DNA of 64,000 bases, taken from the NCBI RefSeq assembly GCF_027409185.1, contig NC_084463.1, positions 160,061,869 through 160,125,868 on the forward strand, given 5' to 3'. The notes under the pieces are model-generated. The model was not told the origin of the DNA. It worked only from the letters and a program-made list of their open reading frames with translations, and searched no databases. The position numbers and the translations under genes are program-made. Below are positions 1 to 13,600 of this stretch, piece by piece (the stretch's first letter is position 1; the number at the start of each line of letters is the position of its first letter). Source of the DNA: Cynocephalus volans (taxonomy: Eukaryota > Chordata > Mammalia > Dermoptera > Cynocephalidae).

Positions 1-104
1 ATGGAGTCCAGAAAGCAGGCTGGGGGTGCAGGAAGGTGGGTGTCAGGAACCCAGCAGGAAGGAACCCTTCTGCCCACCCACCCCCTGCAACCCTATCCAC
101 ATAC

Positions 105-1880
<1,776 letters not shown>

Positions 1881-2660
1881 GGGGAGGAGGAACGAGCTCT
1901 GCCAGGCCCAACCTGGCTTGTTCACAGTCTGTACTGACCCACTTCCTCCAGGCCTTGTACATAGGTCTTCTGACTTGTCTCTTGTCCCTGTCCTTTTGCA
2001 GGGTTGGAGACAGGATGCAGCAGGCAAAGTGCTGGATTGGGAGGCCTGATTAGTGCCGATCAGCCATGTGACTTTGGCTAGGGCTTTCCACAGTCTGTGC
2101 CCTTTTCCTGGGTGATAGATGAAGGGAGGGACTGGGTGCTTGATCAGTGCTCCTTAAAGAGTCCAAAGGGGCTGTCAAGGGGGACAGGTGTAAGGGGGCA
2201 GGAGGCCCAGCCCCAGGGGTTCAGACACACTTGCCCTTCATCAGAGCTGCTTGGCTTGTAGACATTTACCTGTAGAGACTGCAAAGCACAGGCTGGATGG
2301 GCTCTGTCCAGCTCACCATGGCAGCCCTTCAGTGGACTGGGGAGGCTGCATGTCGTGGCAAGAAGGGCTGGGACCCCCTCCAGGCTGAGGTTCAATGTGC
2401 CCTGGACAAAAGAGATGCAGCTAGCAGGGAGGACACTGGGCATCTGTGAGAAGGGGGACCAGGACCCTAGGTTCCAGAGGATAGTGTGGGGGAGGTTGCT
2501 TGAGGCAGGGCCACTGCCCTCACACCACCCCCACCAAAGCCAGGCCTTTCTGAGCTCCCCCTGTTGCTGTCCCTCAAGGAGCTCTGAAGTGACCTTTTGG
2601 AGGCTAGTCAGATTACAGGCCAGCTCTAGCTAGAGGCCTCCCTCCTGGAGCCAGGGCCCC

Positions 2661-2675
2661 TGGGAACTGTAGTCC
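2661..2675. promoter_or_regulatory. ZNF143/THAP11-like element
   Basis: TGGGAACTGTAGTCC matches the core of the ACTACA-N-TTCCCAG element bound by ZNF143/THAP11. It is an isolated copy between PYGM and SF1; function is unproven. Confidence 0.4.
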
Positions 2676-2984
2676 TGTGAGCCACAGGGGTGGCAGAATC
2701 GGAAGCATTCCCCACCGATTCATAACATCAGTGAGTGGCGATGCAGTCTCCCTGTGACCCAGCTGCTGGGTAAGTGACTGGAGGCCTTCTCCCACTCCCT
2801 CCTCCCACCTGGGGCCACACACCAGGCAGGGATTCAAGGGGCCAGGGTTCCAGCTGTGACCTCACTTGGAAAATGGGAGCTGAAGCTGCGCCTCCGGAGT
2901 TTTGCATCACCACCCGCACAGCCTAGAAGCTTCAGGCCCGTCCTCTTGAGGCTTTGGCTGCCCACCATCCACTGCTCGTGTCCT

Positions 2985-3100
2985 GGCCCCAGCACTGACT
3001 TGCTGTGTGAACTTCATCTGGTTGCTTTCCCTTTCTGAGCCTTGCATTCCTTCCTCAAATTTATACTTGAATGAGACTATAAATCCCTGCCTTATCCAGC
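2985..3100 (+). repeat. MIR SINE relic
   Basis: Reads like a diverged MIR core (GCACTGACTTGCTGTGTGAACTT... with a following CTTTCTGAGCC block). Confidence 0.55.
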
Positions 3101-3575
3101 AGCTGCCTCCTGATCTCGTGGGGGCAGACTCTGGATCCTGCTTTGTTCTTTGAGAGAAAGGAAACCAGGACCTTGTGCTATTTCAAAGGCTGCCTGGGCC
3201 CCCCAGGGTGGTGGGCCGGTTGAGGGGAAGAATTGGGTGTTCTGTTCTGAGGGCCAAGGAAGCAGGTCAGAGGCCTGGGCAGCTGCAGGATGCTATTGAG
3301 AGCCTGGTTCAGGGAAGGCCAAGCTGTTTCCGAGCCACTGCAGACCCAGCCCTGGAATTACAAGCTCAGTGTGATGGCCAAGCTGCAAGTCCTACCCAGG
3401 ACTGATTGCCAAGCCCTGCCTTACCCCTGCCCCCAAGCGATACTCCCCACCACTCTCCCATGGCTCCACGTGTCCAAGTAGAGAAAAAAGACCGGAAAGA
3501 ACACACCAAAATGTGCCTCCACAGATGTAGAGGGAATGTGGAAATTCTTTTCTTACATTTTTCAGTATTTTCCAA

Positions 3576-3675
3576 TTTTTTTGTTTTGGCAGCTGGCCAG
3601 TATGAGGATCTGAACTCTTGACTTTGGTGTTAATCAGCACCATGCTTTAACCCAGTGAGGTAACTGGCCAACCCT
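3576..3675 (-). repeat. tRNA-Ile-derived SINE (CYN-type monomer)
   Basis: Antisense monomer: poly(T), then GGCAGCTGGCCAGTATGAGG, then the complement of a CACCAAAGTCAAGAG B-box region, ending in CTGGCCAACCC. Confidence 0.8.
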
Positions 3676-4934
3676 CTTTTTTCGTCTTTTATATATCGTA
3701 TTTCAAAGAGGAATAGGATTGAGGGGAAAAAAGAATGCTCGGCGGCTCTCTGGTCTCTTCAGTGCACAGCTGCATCCTCCACCCAGCACCTATCTCTGGC
3801 TTGGCCCCGCATCTAAGTTTCCCCCCCATCCCTTGGCGGGTTGCTGTGAGTTGAGCTCCTTGGCAGTCACTGCTAGACAAGTGGTAAGCTCACTAACCAA
3901 GCTGTCACCTAACATCCCAGTTGTGGCAGCATGCTTTGGCCGCACAACCCTTCCTTACACTGACTCCTACGGCCTGAAGACCTTACCTTCCTGCCACTAA
4001 GGACCTGGTCCCAATTGACCATCCCCAGCTTCTCATCCAGTCCTTTCCAGCTGCTGGCCACAAGGCCCCCTCTTCCTCCTGCACTCAAGGTAGTGCCTGC
4101 ACTGTCTGCACTCTCCTGGGACATTCTCTTTAGTGGGCCACACACATGCTTCTGACTTGTTTTTCCAACTACTTTTCTTGTGGTTTCTTTCAATCTTTGT
4201 CTTGCCAGCGGCCCCCACCCAAACTATTTCCAGGCTCTTTTCCCGGGAGCGACATCTCCACAGGGGCCCCTCCTTTATTTTGCATACCCCAGCTCGGTGT
4301 ATTCAGATGGAGGCTCAGACTCACCTTTCATTTCCTCCACCCTCCTTCACCCCCATCCCCATGTTGTGCACACTCACTTTGACAAACCCTGAGACCACAC
4401 TACTAAACATGAACTCTAACTCAAGGTCTATGTCCAACTAAGTTTCTAACCAGAAACCCAGCCTCCTTCCCTGGACCAATCTTGGGTTTTTCCAGAGCAC
4501 TTGGCTGGGTCTCAGTAACAGAGCCCTAAGGCTAACCTTTCCCCACTGGAACTTCTCTCTCACCAGGCAGAGGGGGTGGTGACACTGCTGTAGCAGCAGA
4601 AACTGTAGCAGGGCCCTGTCACTACAGGACACAGCAGAGGGCATTTTCCCTGCCGTAGGCATCTTAAGACAAGTGAGCAAGTGTTTCCCATCTCTCCCTG
4701 ATTCTGCCACAAAAGGCAGGTGCGTGCTGCGGTTCTGAGGGCCAAGCCTCCCTGCTCTCTCTTCCATTTCAGGGCCTCCAGCACCTTGGAGACTGATGCC
4801 TTTGTCAGCCACTTTGGTACTCTCTGAAACCTTAACAAAGGCTGCCGGCAGGGAGCAGAGAGGGAGTGAACACAGGAATGGAGCTGGCCCCAGGGGACAG
4901 ACACAGAGGAGATAGCTGAGCTGTAGTTAAGTCA

Positions 4935-4949
4935 TTTATTGATTTTATT
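4935..4949 (-). promoter_or_regulatory. Pair of poly(A) signals on the minus strand
   Basis: Two AATAAA hexamers on the minus strand (4940-4935 and 4949-4944). They lie about 1.2 kb beyond the main SF1 poly(A) signal and could end a longer SF1 3'UTR. No spliced gene of its own is seen upstream of them. Confidence 0.3.
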
Positions 4950-6144
4950 TCTAAAACCCACATAAGCGCCACTTTGCTGCTTCCACAGCTTCAAAGAGCT
5001 AATTAACCGCCCTATGAGCCCACCAGGGAAACCAAGCTTGTGGGGTAAGCAATGAGGTGAAGCCAAGGTCGAGGAGGGTAGCCAGGCCCCAGGCCCTGCC
5101 CCCATTCTGTCAGTTAAGGACAGGGAAGAGATCTTCCCCCAAGTCAACGGAAGTTTAGGAGTTGGTTAAGGAAACCCCCCAAACCTGCCTTGCTTCTGAG
5201 GATTCCTCAACCTTGCAGGCCTGATAGCAAATTTAGTACAGGCATCCCGGATGGGGCCCAGACACCCCAGCTCCACTCCAAGTAAATGGCAAGAGCCAGC
5301 CTCAGTCCAGCTTAAAACTGGAAAGCAGCTCAGGCCAGATGTCATCCCCAATGGCCAGGTGTCGAGGTCAGCAGGAGCCTGCAGTGCCTTGGCCTCCCTG
5401 AAGGCAAGGCAGCTGGGGAAGCAAGACAGCTCTATGCGCCTCTCCCCAGGAACTGGGCAAGCACCTCACCGCCTTGTGGAGATTGCACACAAATTTTTCT
5501 GGTGCCACAATGGGTACTATCCACTGCCCCAAACTTGAAAAAAGACAGCCTAAGACCCTTTGCAAAAAAGTGCTCACAAAGCAGTTCGGGCACTTTATCT
5601 TGCCCCCAGCACTCCCCAAAGCCTGCAGTGCTGGCAGGCTGCAAGTCACCAGCAGAGAAAGAAAAAAGCTACTTGGCGGTTTTAATTTTAGCTGCTGTGC
5701 CTGATGGGCTGGATTAGTTGGCTTGACCTTTAGTGTTGATACCTCCCCAGGCCCAGGGCCTTAGTCAGGTGGCAGCTGCCAGGCACAAATCACAACTGGA
5801 GCTCATCAAATGTGGGGGTCCAAAGCCCAGGGAAAGGCCTTCAAAAGGACAGAGACTAGACATGAGGGGTAACCTAAGGAGGGGAGAATGTGGTTCTCGG
5901 CTATATTAACTAGTAAACAAGGGGGAGACAGTGGAGCCACCCACACACTCAGCTTCCACCACCAAAGCCACATGCAGGGAGGCAGGTGGTAAGCTTCCTT
6001 AATTAATGTCCCACAGTTTCACCCTAGGGCGAAGGGGAGGACTGAGGCCAGGTGCTGAACACAGGCAAGGTAACTTTGTTGTGGTGGCGGTTGAGGAGAT
6101 TTAAGAGAAAGAAAATAAAAACACCCAGAAAACCACACTGCTCT

Positions 6145-6150
6145 TTTATT
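6145..6150 (-). terminator. SF1: SF1 poly(A) signal AATAAA
   Basis: Canonical hexamer on the SF1 strand, followed by AGAGCAGTGTGG. It gives an SF1 gene length of about 14 kb, as I recall for human. Confidence 0.7.
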
Positions 6151-6985
6151 CAATGGAACATCCCCCCTTTAGTGCAGTGTTGAATCAAACACCGAAAAAA
6201 AAAGGCCAGAGAAATTTCTGCAGATAAACCAGTGAAGAGAATGCGCATTATACATTATTGTCAACATAATCACTCCATGAAGGGCGGGAAGGGGAAGAAG
6301 CAGAATGGAAAACAAGGGGCTCAAGCCCCTAGACACTGCAAAACATTCAGACATTTGGGACTAAAATAAAATGTTAACGTAAACCTTCCAGGAAGGGGAG
6401 GAGCAAATGGAGTCTGAGGCAGCCTAGGCTGTTGGGAGCACAAAGGGCTCCAGGCCGGCAGGTACGCCCGAGGCGGTTCAGGCTGTCCCCCTCACTGCTG
6501 GCAGGTGGGCCATGGTGGACATGGAGCACAGAACCTGGAGATGAACCCACCCTCAGCGACTTTACAAGATTCTCTTGACAAGAGTGGCAGACAGAAAACT
6601 CCAAACTTAAAAAAACCAAATATCTTTGGGGGTGGCTGTGAAACCTTGAAAAACATAGAACCAAGGGAACCCCCTGCTAGCCTGACATTAATGGCCAAAG
6701 CCTGTGCCTAAAGCCACTTGCTCCCCTCTCCTTGGCAAGGGGATGAGGAATGGAGAGAAGGGGAAGGAATCTAATTGAAGCAGAAGACCGGGGAGAGCAT
6801 CTCCTTGGACGGAGTCTGAAGAAAGGAAGAGATAAGGAAATAACAAAGGAAAAAGAAAAAAATTAATAAAAATTTCACAATATGGAGCCAGCGTGTTCCG
6901 ATTCCATCCACAAAAATAACTCAGGCTGCTTTGCCGAACCATCCTGTCCACCAGGGGCGCTGCTGAGGCTGTCTGCCTGGAAGGG

Positions 6986-7050
6986 TCACCAATGGGCGCG
7001 GAAAGTCCTCACTCTCATGGCTCGGGCCATCGCCGCCGCGGGGAGAGATC
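6986..7050 (-). CDS. SF1: SF1 alternative terminal coding exon
   Basis: A second acceptor (CCGCCAG before 7050) lies inside the 3'UTR. Joined to exon 12, which ends in phase 1, it gives an arginine codon, then 20 residues (SLPAAAMARAMRVRTFRAHW), then TGA at 6988-6986. I recall the same tail in a human SF1 isoform of about 548 residues. The colugo product would be 549 residues and would lack the C-terminal proline-rich end. The phase fit and the match to a known isoform make this a real alternative end and not a chance frame. Confidence 0.85.
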
Positions 7051-7346
7051 CTGGCGGCCCAGTTTTGGGAGAGGCAAAGGGAGTTGGGTGAGGAGAGAAA
7101 GAAGACAAAGACACTCGATGCTACAGGGCGCCAGGAGAGCCCAAGCTGGCGCCCCTACTACCACCTGCCCATTCCCCAGCGAGTCCTCAGTCGCTGGGCC
7201 CAGGCCGGTGCGTGCACACACACACATGCGTGCACACACAATCACATGCGTGCGTCCCAATGTCTGGCTCCATATGGTGAGGTTCGACATGTTTAAACGA
7301 GACCAATTCTCTCTATATATAATATATATTTTCTTAAAAAATGAGT

Positions 7347-7685
7347 CTAGTTCTGTGGTGGAGGCGGTGGGGGAGCTGGAGGCATCCCGAAGGGCGGCAT
7401 GCCCGCCACCCCCATGCCCATCATGGTGACAAAGTTAGAAGGGTCCATGGGAGGCGGAGGAGGGGGGGGCGGGGCATACATCATGCCGGCGGAACCAGGT
7501 GGCGGAGGCGGCGGAGGGGGGGGGGGCCCCGGGTGGCAGAGGCGGCTGGACCCCGGGGGGCAGGGGCACCATAGTGGGGTTGCCTTGCATCTGAGGGGCT
7601 CCTGGAGAAGCTGCGGCAGCCGCCTGCTGCTGTTGCCATGGCGGGATGGACCCTGTGCCAGCGCTCGTGGTGGTAGTCGTCGTAT
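7347..7685 (-). CDS. SF1: SF1 coding exon 13 (main last exon, apparent frameshift)
   Basis: Starts in phase 1 after acceptor CCCCAG and runs through a poly-T/Q/A stretch to the normal stop TAG at 7349-7347 after PPPPPPQN. As written it is 339 nt. The upstream frame needs 338, because one extra G lies within 7516-7526. Read literally, the protein leaves frame after GAPPP and ends at a stop in the wrong frame. Confidence 0.9.
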   Translation of the reverse strand: MRRLPPRALAQGPSRHGNSSRRLPQLLQEPLRCKATPLWCPCPPGSSRLCHPGPPPPPPPPPPGSAGMMYAPPPPPPPPMDPSNFVTMMGMGVAGMPPFGMPPAPPPPPPQN

Positions 7686-10600
7686 CTGGGGTGGTAAAGA
7701 AGCCCAAGGTCACACGCGCGGGGGCACACCGCGGCTCTCTGCGGCTGCTGCCTTGGGACGGGGGCGAGGGGCGCCTGCTCCTTGCTTGGCATGCGGTACG
7801 GTGGTGGGGGGCGGGCGGGCGGGGCTGTCCTGGTGATGGGGAGTGGAGGGGTGGGCAGGACTACCCTGGGGTCAGCCTCGAGGTCTCTGGGCTTAACAGG
7901 GTAAGCCCTTTGTCACCAACGCCCCTGGAAGGGCTGAGGAGAAGGTACCAGACAAAAGAACCGGCTCTGACATCCCTCCGCCCAGCCGCCGCCGCCGCCG
8001 CCACCACCGAACGGCACATTCAACCTCAAGGCCACAGCTGCTCTCTCCCCACTGTCCGGTCCCACCTCTCAGTCTTCTCAGGCCCAATCACAGCCCTCTC
8101 CAGAGCATGCACCCCCTACCCCCGCCACTCTGGCCATTAGCATGAGGCTGGGGCCAGCTGGCAGCTCACTCAGCCTGTGACAGCCTGGACTTCTGGCACC
8201 CTACCTACAGTAACAGGCTCCCCTGCAGGCCCCCACAAATCTCTCCCCAGACACAACCACACCAAACATCAACTCTTCCCTCCAAGATGCCCCCCAGGCC
8301 AGGAGGCCCTTTCTGTTTACACCCCCAGCAGAGACAAGAGTCTCATTCCCAAGGTGCCTGCCTGCCTGTGAGCTGTGAGGCTCCATTTTCCTCTCAGTAC
8401 CAACCCCACCATCCCACCCACCCCCAACGAGCCCACAACAGTTTACTCACTTTGCTGCCATGGCAAGGGGGTACTGGAAGCCATACTGCTGCTGGGCGGA
8501 GGGGGTGGTGGAGGCTGCTGCTGCTGCTGCTGCTGCCATGGGGGAAGAGGACCAGAGGGAGGGGGCGGGGGCTGCCCACTGGGAGGTGGCGGCGGCGGCG
8601 GCATCATGCCCATAGGCGGCGGCGGCATCATACCTGCAGGTACAGTGGAGGCAAAGGTGAGGCCTAAGGGAAGGAGAGGGATTTGGGCCACAGCCCCACT
8701 CATTCCCAGGCCTAGGTGAAGACCCCAAACAAAGAGACATCCATTACCTTTTCCTTGATGCAGGCGATAAACCCCAGAGCCCACAGGCGTACTTCCCAGG
8801 TACTGATCTTGATGGAAGTAAAGAGCAGGGACTTAGCAGGACATTTGAACTGGCCAAGGCAGACAGCCCCCCCACAGCTTCCTCAGTCCTATAGCTTGAG
8901 TCACTACCCTTACAAGAGCAGCTAGGAGAACCCTGTCTGTAAAGAGGCGAGTCTGTGCTTACTCCACGTAGAAGTCCCCCTGAATCAGAATGAAGTCTTG
9001 CTCCTTCTGAAGCCTGAGCCTTGGCAAGTCAGGCAGACCCAGTGCACCACCTAGCTAGCCACTCTGAGACCTGCTTCCAGTTTGTGGCAACCTGATATAA
9101 ACCCTTGTTTACCCCAAAGCCCCAAGGTTTCTGGTCTGACACTTACTTACCCATGGGAGGAGGGCCATGGTGCCCAGGTGGGTGGGGGCCCTGGTTCATC
9201 GGTGGTGGTGGTGGCTGCATCCAAGGAGGTGGGGGTCCATTAGGGTTGTGCTGCATGGGATGTCCACCATGCCCACCTGTCAGGCTGGGTAATGGATGTG
9301 GGAAGCTGTGGGGGCCACCTCCAGGACCACCAGGACCACCTCCATGCATGCCATGGTAGGGCCGACTCTCTGAAGGGCCAGAATTCATCCAGGGTGGGCG
9401 GCTCTGGGTAGTGGACATGAGAGACTATGTGAGAGCATTTCCCGCCAATGTCCCTGCCTGCTCCCCTTGGTGGCAACACTGTTCTTCTGGCTATGCCACA
9501 GGAATAGAACACAAAGGCAGGGTCTCCCCAAAGTGGCCAGATATCCCGAAGAACAATGTTGCCAGCCAAGTCCATCAATCTGCTCAAACCAAAGCACTTG
9601 GCCATAGCTCCCAGTCTCAGCAGAAGAGAATGGGGAAGCCAGACCAAGAGAACCAGCTCTGAGGCTCACCGGTGGAGGTGGGTTGTTGGCAGGAGCAGCA
9701 GGCCGAGGCGCGCTGGCCAGGGGTGTGGTGGCAGGCCCAGAGGTGGAGCCCACAGATGCGGGGACAGGCGCTTCACCCAGCTCAGCCATGAGGGACAAAT
9801 ATTCTTTATCCATCCGTGCTTTATCCTGAGCTGACTGGGGGTCACCAGGCCTGAGGGGAAGGGAGACAAAGAGAAGAGAAAAAACTGATTAAAATAAAAA
9901 GCTTTTAACTCTAAAAAACTATATACAGAAAGTTCTGAAGAATTCAATCACCAGTTCATTTCTTTTTTTTTTCTTTTTTGGCTACTGGTCAGTACAGCAC
10001 CATTTTCTTCCTTCCTCTTTTTTTTTTTTTTTTTTTTTAAAGATGACTGGTAAGGGGATCTTAACCCTTGGCTTGGTGTTGTCAGCACCACACTCTCCCA
10101 AGTGAGCTAACCAGCCATCCCTATATAGGGATCTGAACTCGTGGCCTTGGTGTTATCAGCACCTCTCCCCCAAATGAGCCACAGGCTGGCCCTCTCCGTT
10201 TCTTTCTAACCCCTTACTAGTCATGGCTCAAAACTGTCTTACCAGACCTTCGGGTCAGTGCCCATTTATTTATCTGGTATTATCATGCTCTCTCTGCCAG
10301 AGATGTACCTCCATGCTCTCTATAGCAGAGGTCCCAGGCTAAGAGAGCACAGGAGACCATCAGCACCAAACCCTCACCAGCCACAAAGGCACAGGGTCTC
10401 CCAACTCACAAATTTTATCAAATGCTACATTCCCAGTTTGAGGGAAGAAAAATCTATGCAAGACTGCAGTAACTGCAAGAAAGAACTTCTTCAACAAAGC
10501 TTTATATATATGCCACCCACAACAGAAAAGTTTTCATACTGAATGCTAATTCGCAACTGGCCAAAAATCTGTAGATTGGTCTTCTTGAACCAATCCTTAA

Positions 10601-13600
10601 GCAGCAAAGGTAGTAAAATGTAATATTAAGCCCCAGTAAAATCATTTACACCCAAAATGGAAGCTTCCAGTTTTCCTAGGCTTCAAGACAAACAATAAGA
10701 TAGGGGTATTCTGTACAGGCTATTTCTAATCATCCTCAGCTTTAAATCACACCATTACAAACCACATTCACAGAAAGGATGTTTCTCTTGGGTCGATAAG
10801 ATTAACCAGCAATCAATATGCTAAAAAGAGCTGTTCTGTACACCATGGGCTACCAGGAAACCACCAGAACCGCCAGCCTCTCACCTCTGGAATTTGCAAT
10901 CTGAAGCAATATGGCCAGCCCCTCCACACTTGGTACACACTGTGGTATTGGTAATGCTGCGGGTCTCTGAACTCTGCCAAGGTCGTAAGATCCTGTCAAG
11001 GGAGGGGGAGAAAAAGTCAACTCAAGGGCTATGGACAATCTCTCTACCTCCATATGTTCTTCAGGTCTCTACACATTCTCCTCTGAAGTGTTCACATACC
11101 TGTTATCATCTTCCCGTAGGGTCCCATTCAAGCGAGCCAACTCCCGAAGCTGCATCTTTCGTAAATCATTCTGGTCCTCTGGGGTCTCAATACCCTGCTT
11201 CAGAATGTTTCTGATCTAGGGAAGACATTATGAACAGTTACACAAGTGCTTGGGGACACCGCCTAGCTTTCTGGCAAAAGGCTTCCTCTCTGAGCTCAAC
11301 ACTCACCTGTTCTACTGCTTTTTTGACATTCTCCATTGTATTGGCGGTGACCAGGGCATGAAGTGGCTCATCTTCCCCCGGCAACATCTGGCCATCTTTG
11401 CGCCCGACCTTCCCTTCCTTCACAGACCCTTTCCCCCGGATCATAATCTTGGCGTTGCACTCCTTCTCTATGTTCTTCAGGGTGTTCCCTCTACCAAAGG
11501 CAGAAAGGATGGACTTTATACCTGACACGCAAGTTCACACTCCAGAAGGGACAGATGCTGGGCTGACTAGGCACTGGTGGGGAACTGTAAGCACAGAGAG
11601 CTGGATTTTCCCACCAAGAGCTCCGTGATCTCTTAGTTAAGGTCAGCCACAGCGAACCTGAAGATCTGACTTCTCTGTAGTAAAATGGGGACGAGATTTT
11701 CTCACAGAAAGGCGTAAATCAGCCAAAGTAAATGTCCTACCAAAAACAACCAAGATGAGCCAATGGCACAAAAAGAAACCCCGAGGCTCTAAGGAATTCT
11801 CTATCACGAGGGATAGTAATTACTCACCTGGGCCCAATTAGCAGCCCTACAAAGTTGATTTCTGGATATTCATCTTGTGGAATCATGACTTTATCACTCA
11901 CTCGTGTTGCTGGAGGTCTATGGAAGAAAAGACACTGACTCTGCACATTGCTGGGAGATGACACAGAAAACCAATAGCTCTTCTAGAACTAACCACTGAT
12001 ACCACGTGCTAATTACGGGTGATTTGGGGCAAGAGGTGAGCAGTACCAAAACTGTCCCTGCAGGTCACATATGATCTGCATGTGTTCTCATCCAAGCCGA
12101 CCTGGCCCCTCTGCTTACTTGTAATCTGCAGGTGGCTTAAAATCAGGGTTGAGAGCAACCATCTCCGTGATCAGGTTGTGCCGCTCCTCTTCAAGCTTTT
12201 TGCGGGTGCGGAACTCTCGGGTATTAAGGCGCTTCCCCTCGCTATTGTAGATGGGCTCAGGGGAAGGGGACCTGTGGGAAACAGACCCCCGTCACTGCTC
12301 TGCTCCCACTTCTCTCATACCCACACGGATTACAACAAGTCTTTCCCAGCCCCTCTGCCTCTCAGACCCTAGCACAACACTCTTCGGAGGAACCGACCAT
12401 AACGTGTGTTACTCAAGATCGTGTGGAATGGGGAGATGAAAGCTGGCTTAGCCTTAGGGGAACTGAGGTGTGTGTGAGAAAGGAAAAAAATGGTTTTACT
12501 TCTTAAAGTGATGAGAGGAGGAAAAAAAGTCTGTCCTTTGGGGGGAATCTTTGGACTACACATAAGTGGCAAGGACAGTTATCATCCTCTGGAGTCTTCT
12601 TGAGAAATATGGATTTTCTTTCATTTGAAAAAAATTACATTATCACAACTTTATGAACCACAGAAAACCCAAGTTTATTTAAGCAAAATGCTATAACTCT
12701 TGGAGAGCTCATGCCCTATCAGGAAGAGCGTCTGTACCCCTAACACATAGTATGAGCTCTTTAAACCCAATGCGACTGGGACTCAAGGCTACTGCAGCTA
12801 TTTGGCCCCCACAATGGAGAGAAATGATTCAAGGCTTCATCTTTGCTTTTCCTTCAATGGCCTGGCTGGCTGTGTCCAAGGCCCAGGAGACAACCTGTTT
12901 TCTGGCTGTTCGAGGTTAGGGAGTCTGGGTAGAGAAAAACGTTAACGTGCTAAAGCAGCTTCTGAGAGAGGCTGCAAATGCAGATTTGGTCAATTACTTG
13001 TCTAGGGTCTGAACCTGCAAACAGCAAGGGGAAAACCTATGATTCTCCGCCAGAGTTTACAAGTCCAGAAAGCAGATTTTCTCTCTCTCATTTTTTAAGG
13101 AGTAAAATGCTGTTGCTACAAGTAAAAAAGTAGTAATGATAAAATGGTCAGTTTACCACAGCTGGATTTTGCGGTAATAAAAAAAAAAGAGAAGTTACAC
13201 TCCTAGAATTCTGAGTTAAGATTACAAAAAGGACCATAACTTGATATTCTGAATCAAAATTTAGTAGCAGCTGCAAGAAGGGAAGAGACCATCTGGATCA
13301 GGTTATTAAAAAAAACATCCTGAAAGTAGTCAAGACTCCTATACCCTTGGTTTAGTTGAGAGAACCTTGCCTAGTTGGAGAGCAAGGACTGAACTCGGCT
13401 GCTCCCACTGTCTTCAGCCTAAAGGGAACCATGTCATACCACGTTACACACACGATGGAATAAAAGGTCAGGTTTGTTCATGACTAATGACGGCTAAATG
13501 ACACCTCCGTATCTAGCATTTGTATAAACTGTTAGCACAATCCAGTAATAGTGAACAAAAGCAAACGTACCCCAGCTCATTTGACTACCATTTTATACAT

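Larger units (their letters stand above)
1881..6124. other. PYGM-SF1 intergenic spacer
   Basis: No coding gene is supported; open frames here are short and lack splice or protein-family support. The spacer holds one ZNF143-like motif near 2661, a MIR relic, one tRNA SINE (3576-3675) and a poly(A)-signal pair at 4935-4949. The rest is unique, moderately GC-rich sequence. Confidence 0.7.
6125..7346 (-). other. SF1: SF1 3' untranslated region
   Basis: About 1.2 kb from the SF1 stop codon to the predicted cleavage site 15-25 nt beyond the AATAAA at 6150-6145. It contains the alternative coding end at 6986-7050 and a CA/TG-rich stretch near 7210-7250. Confidence 0.75.
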
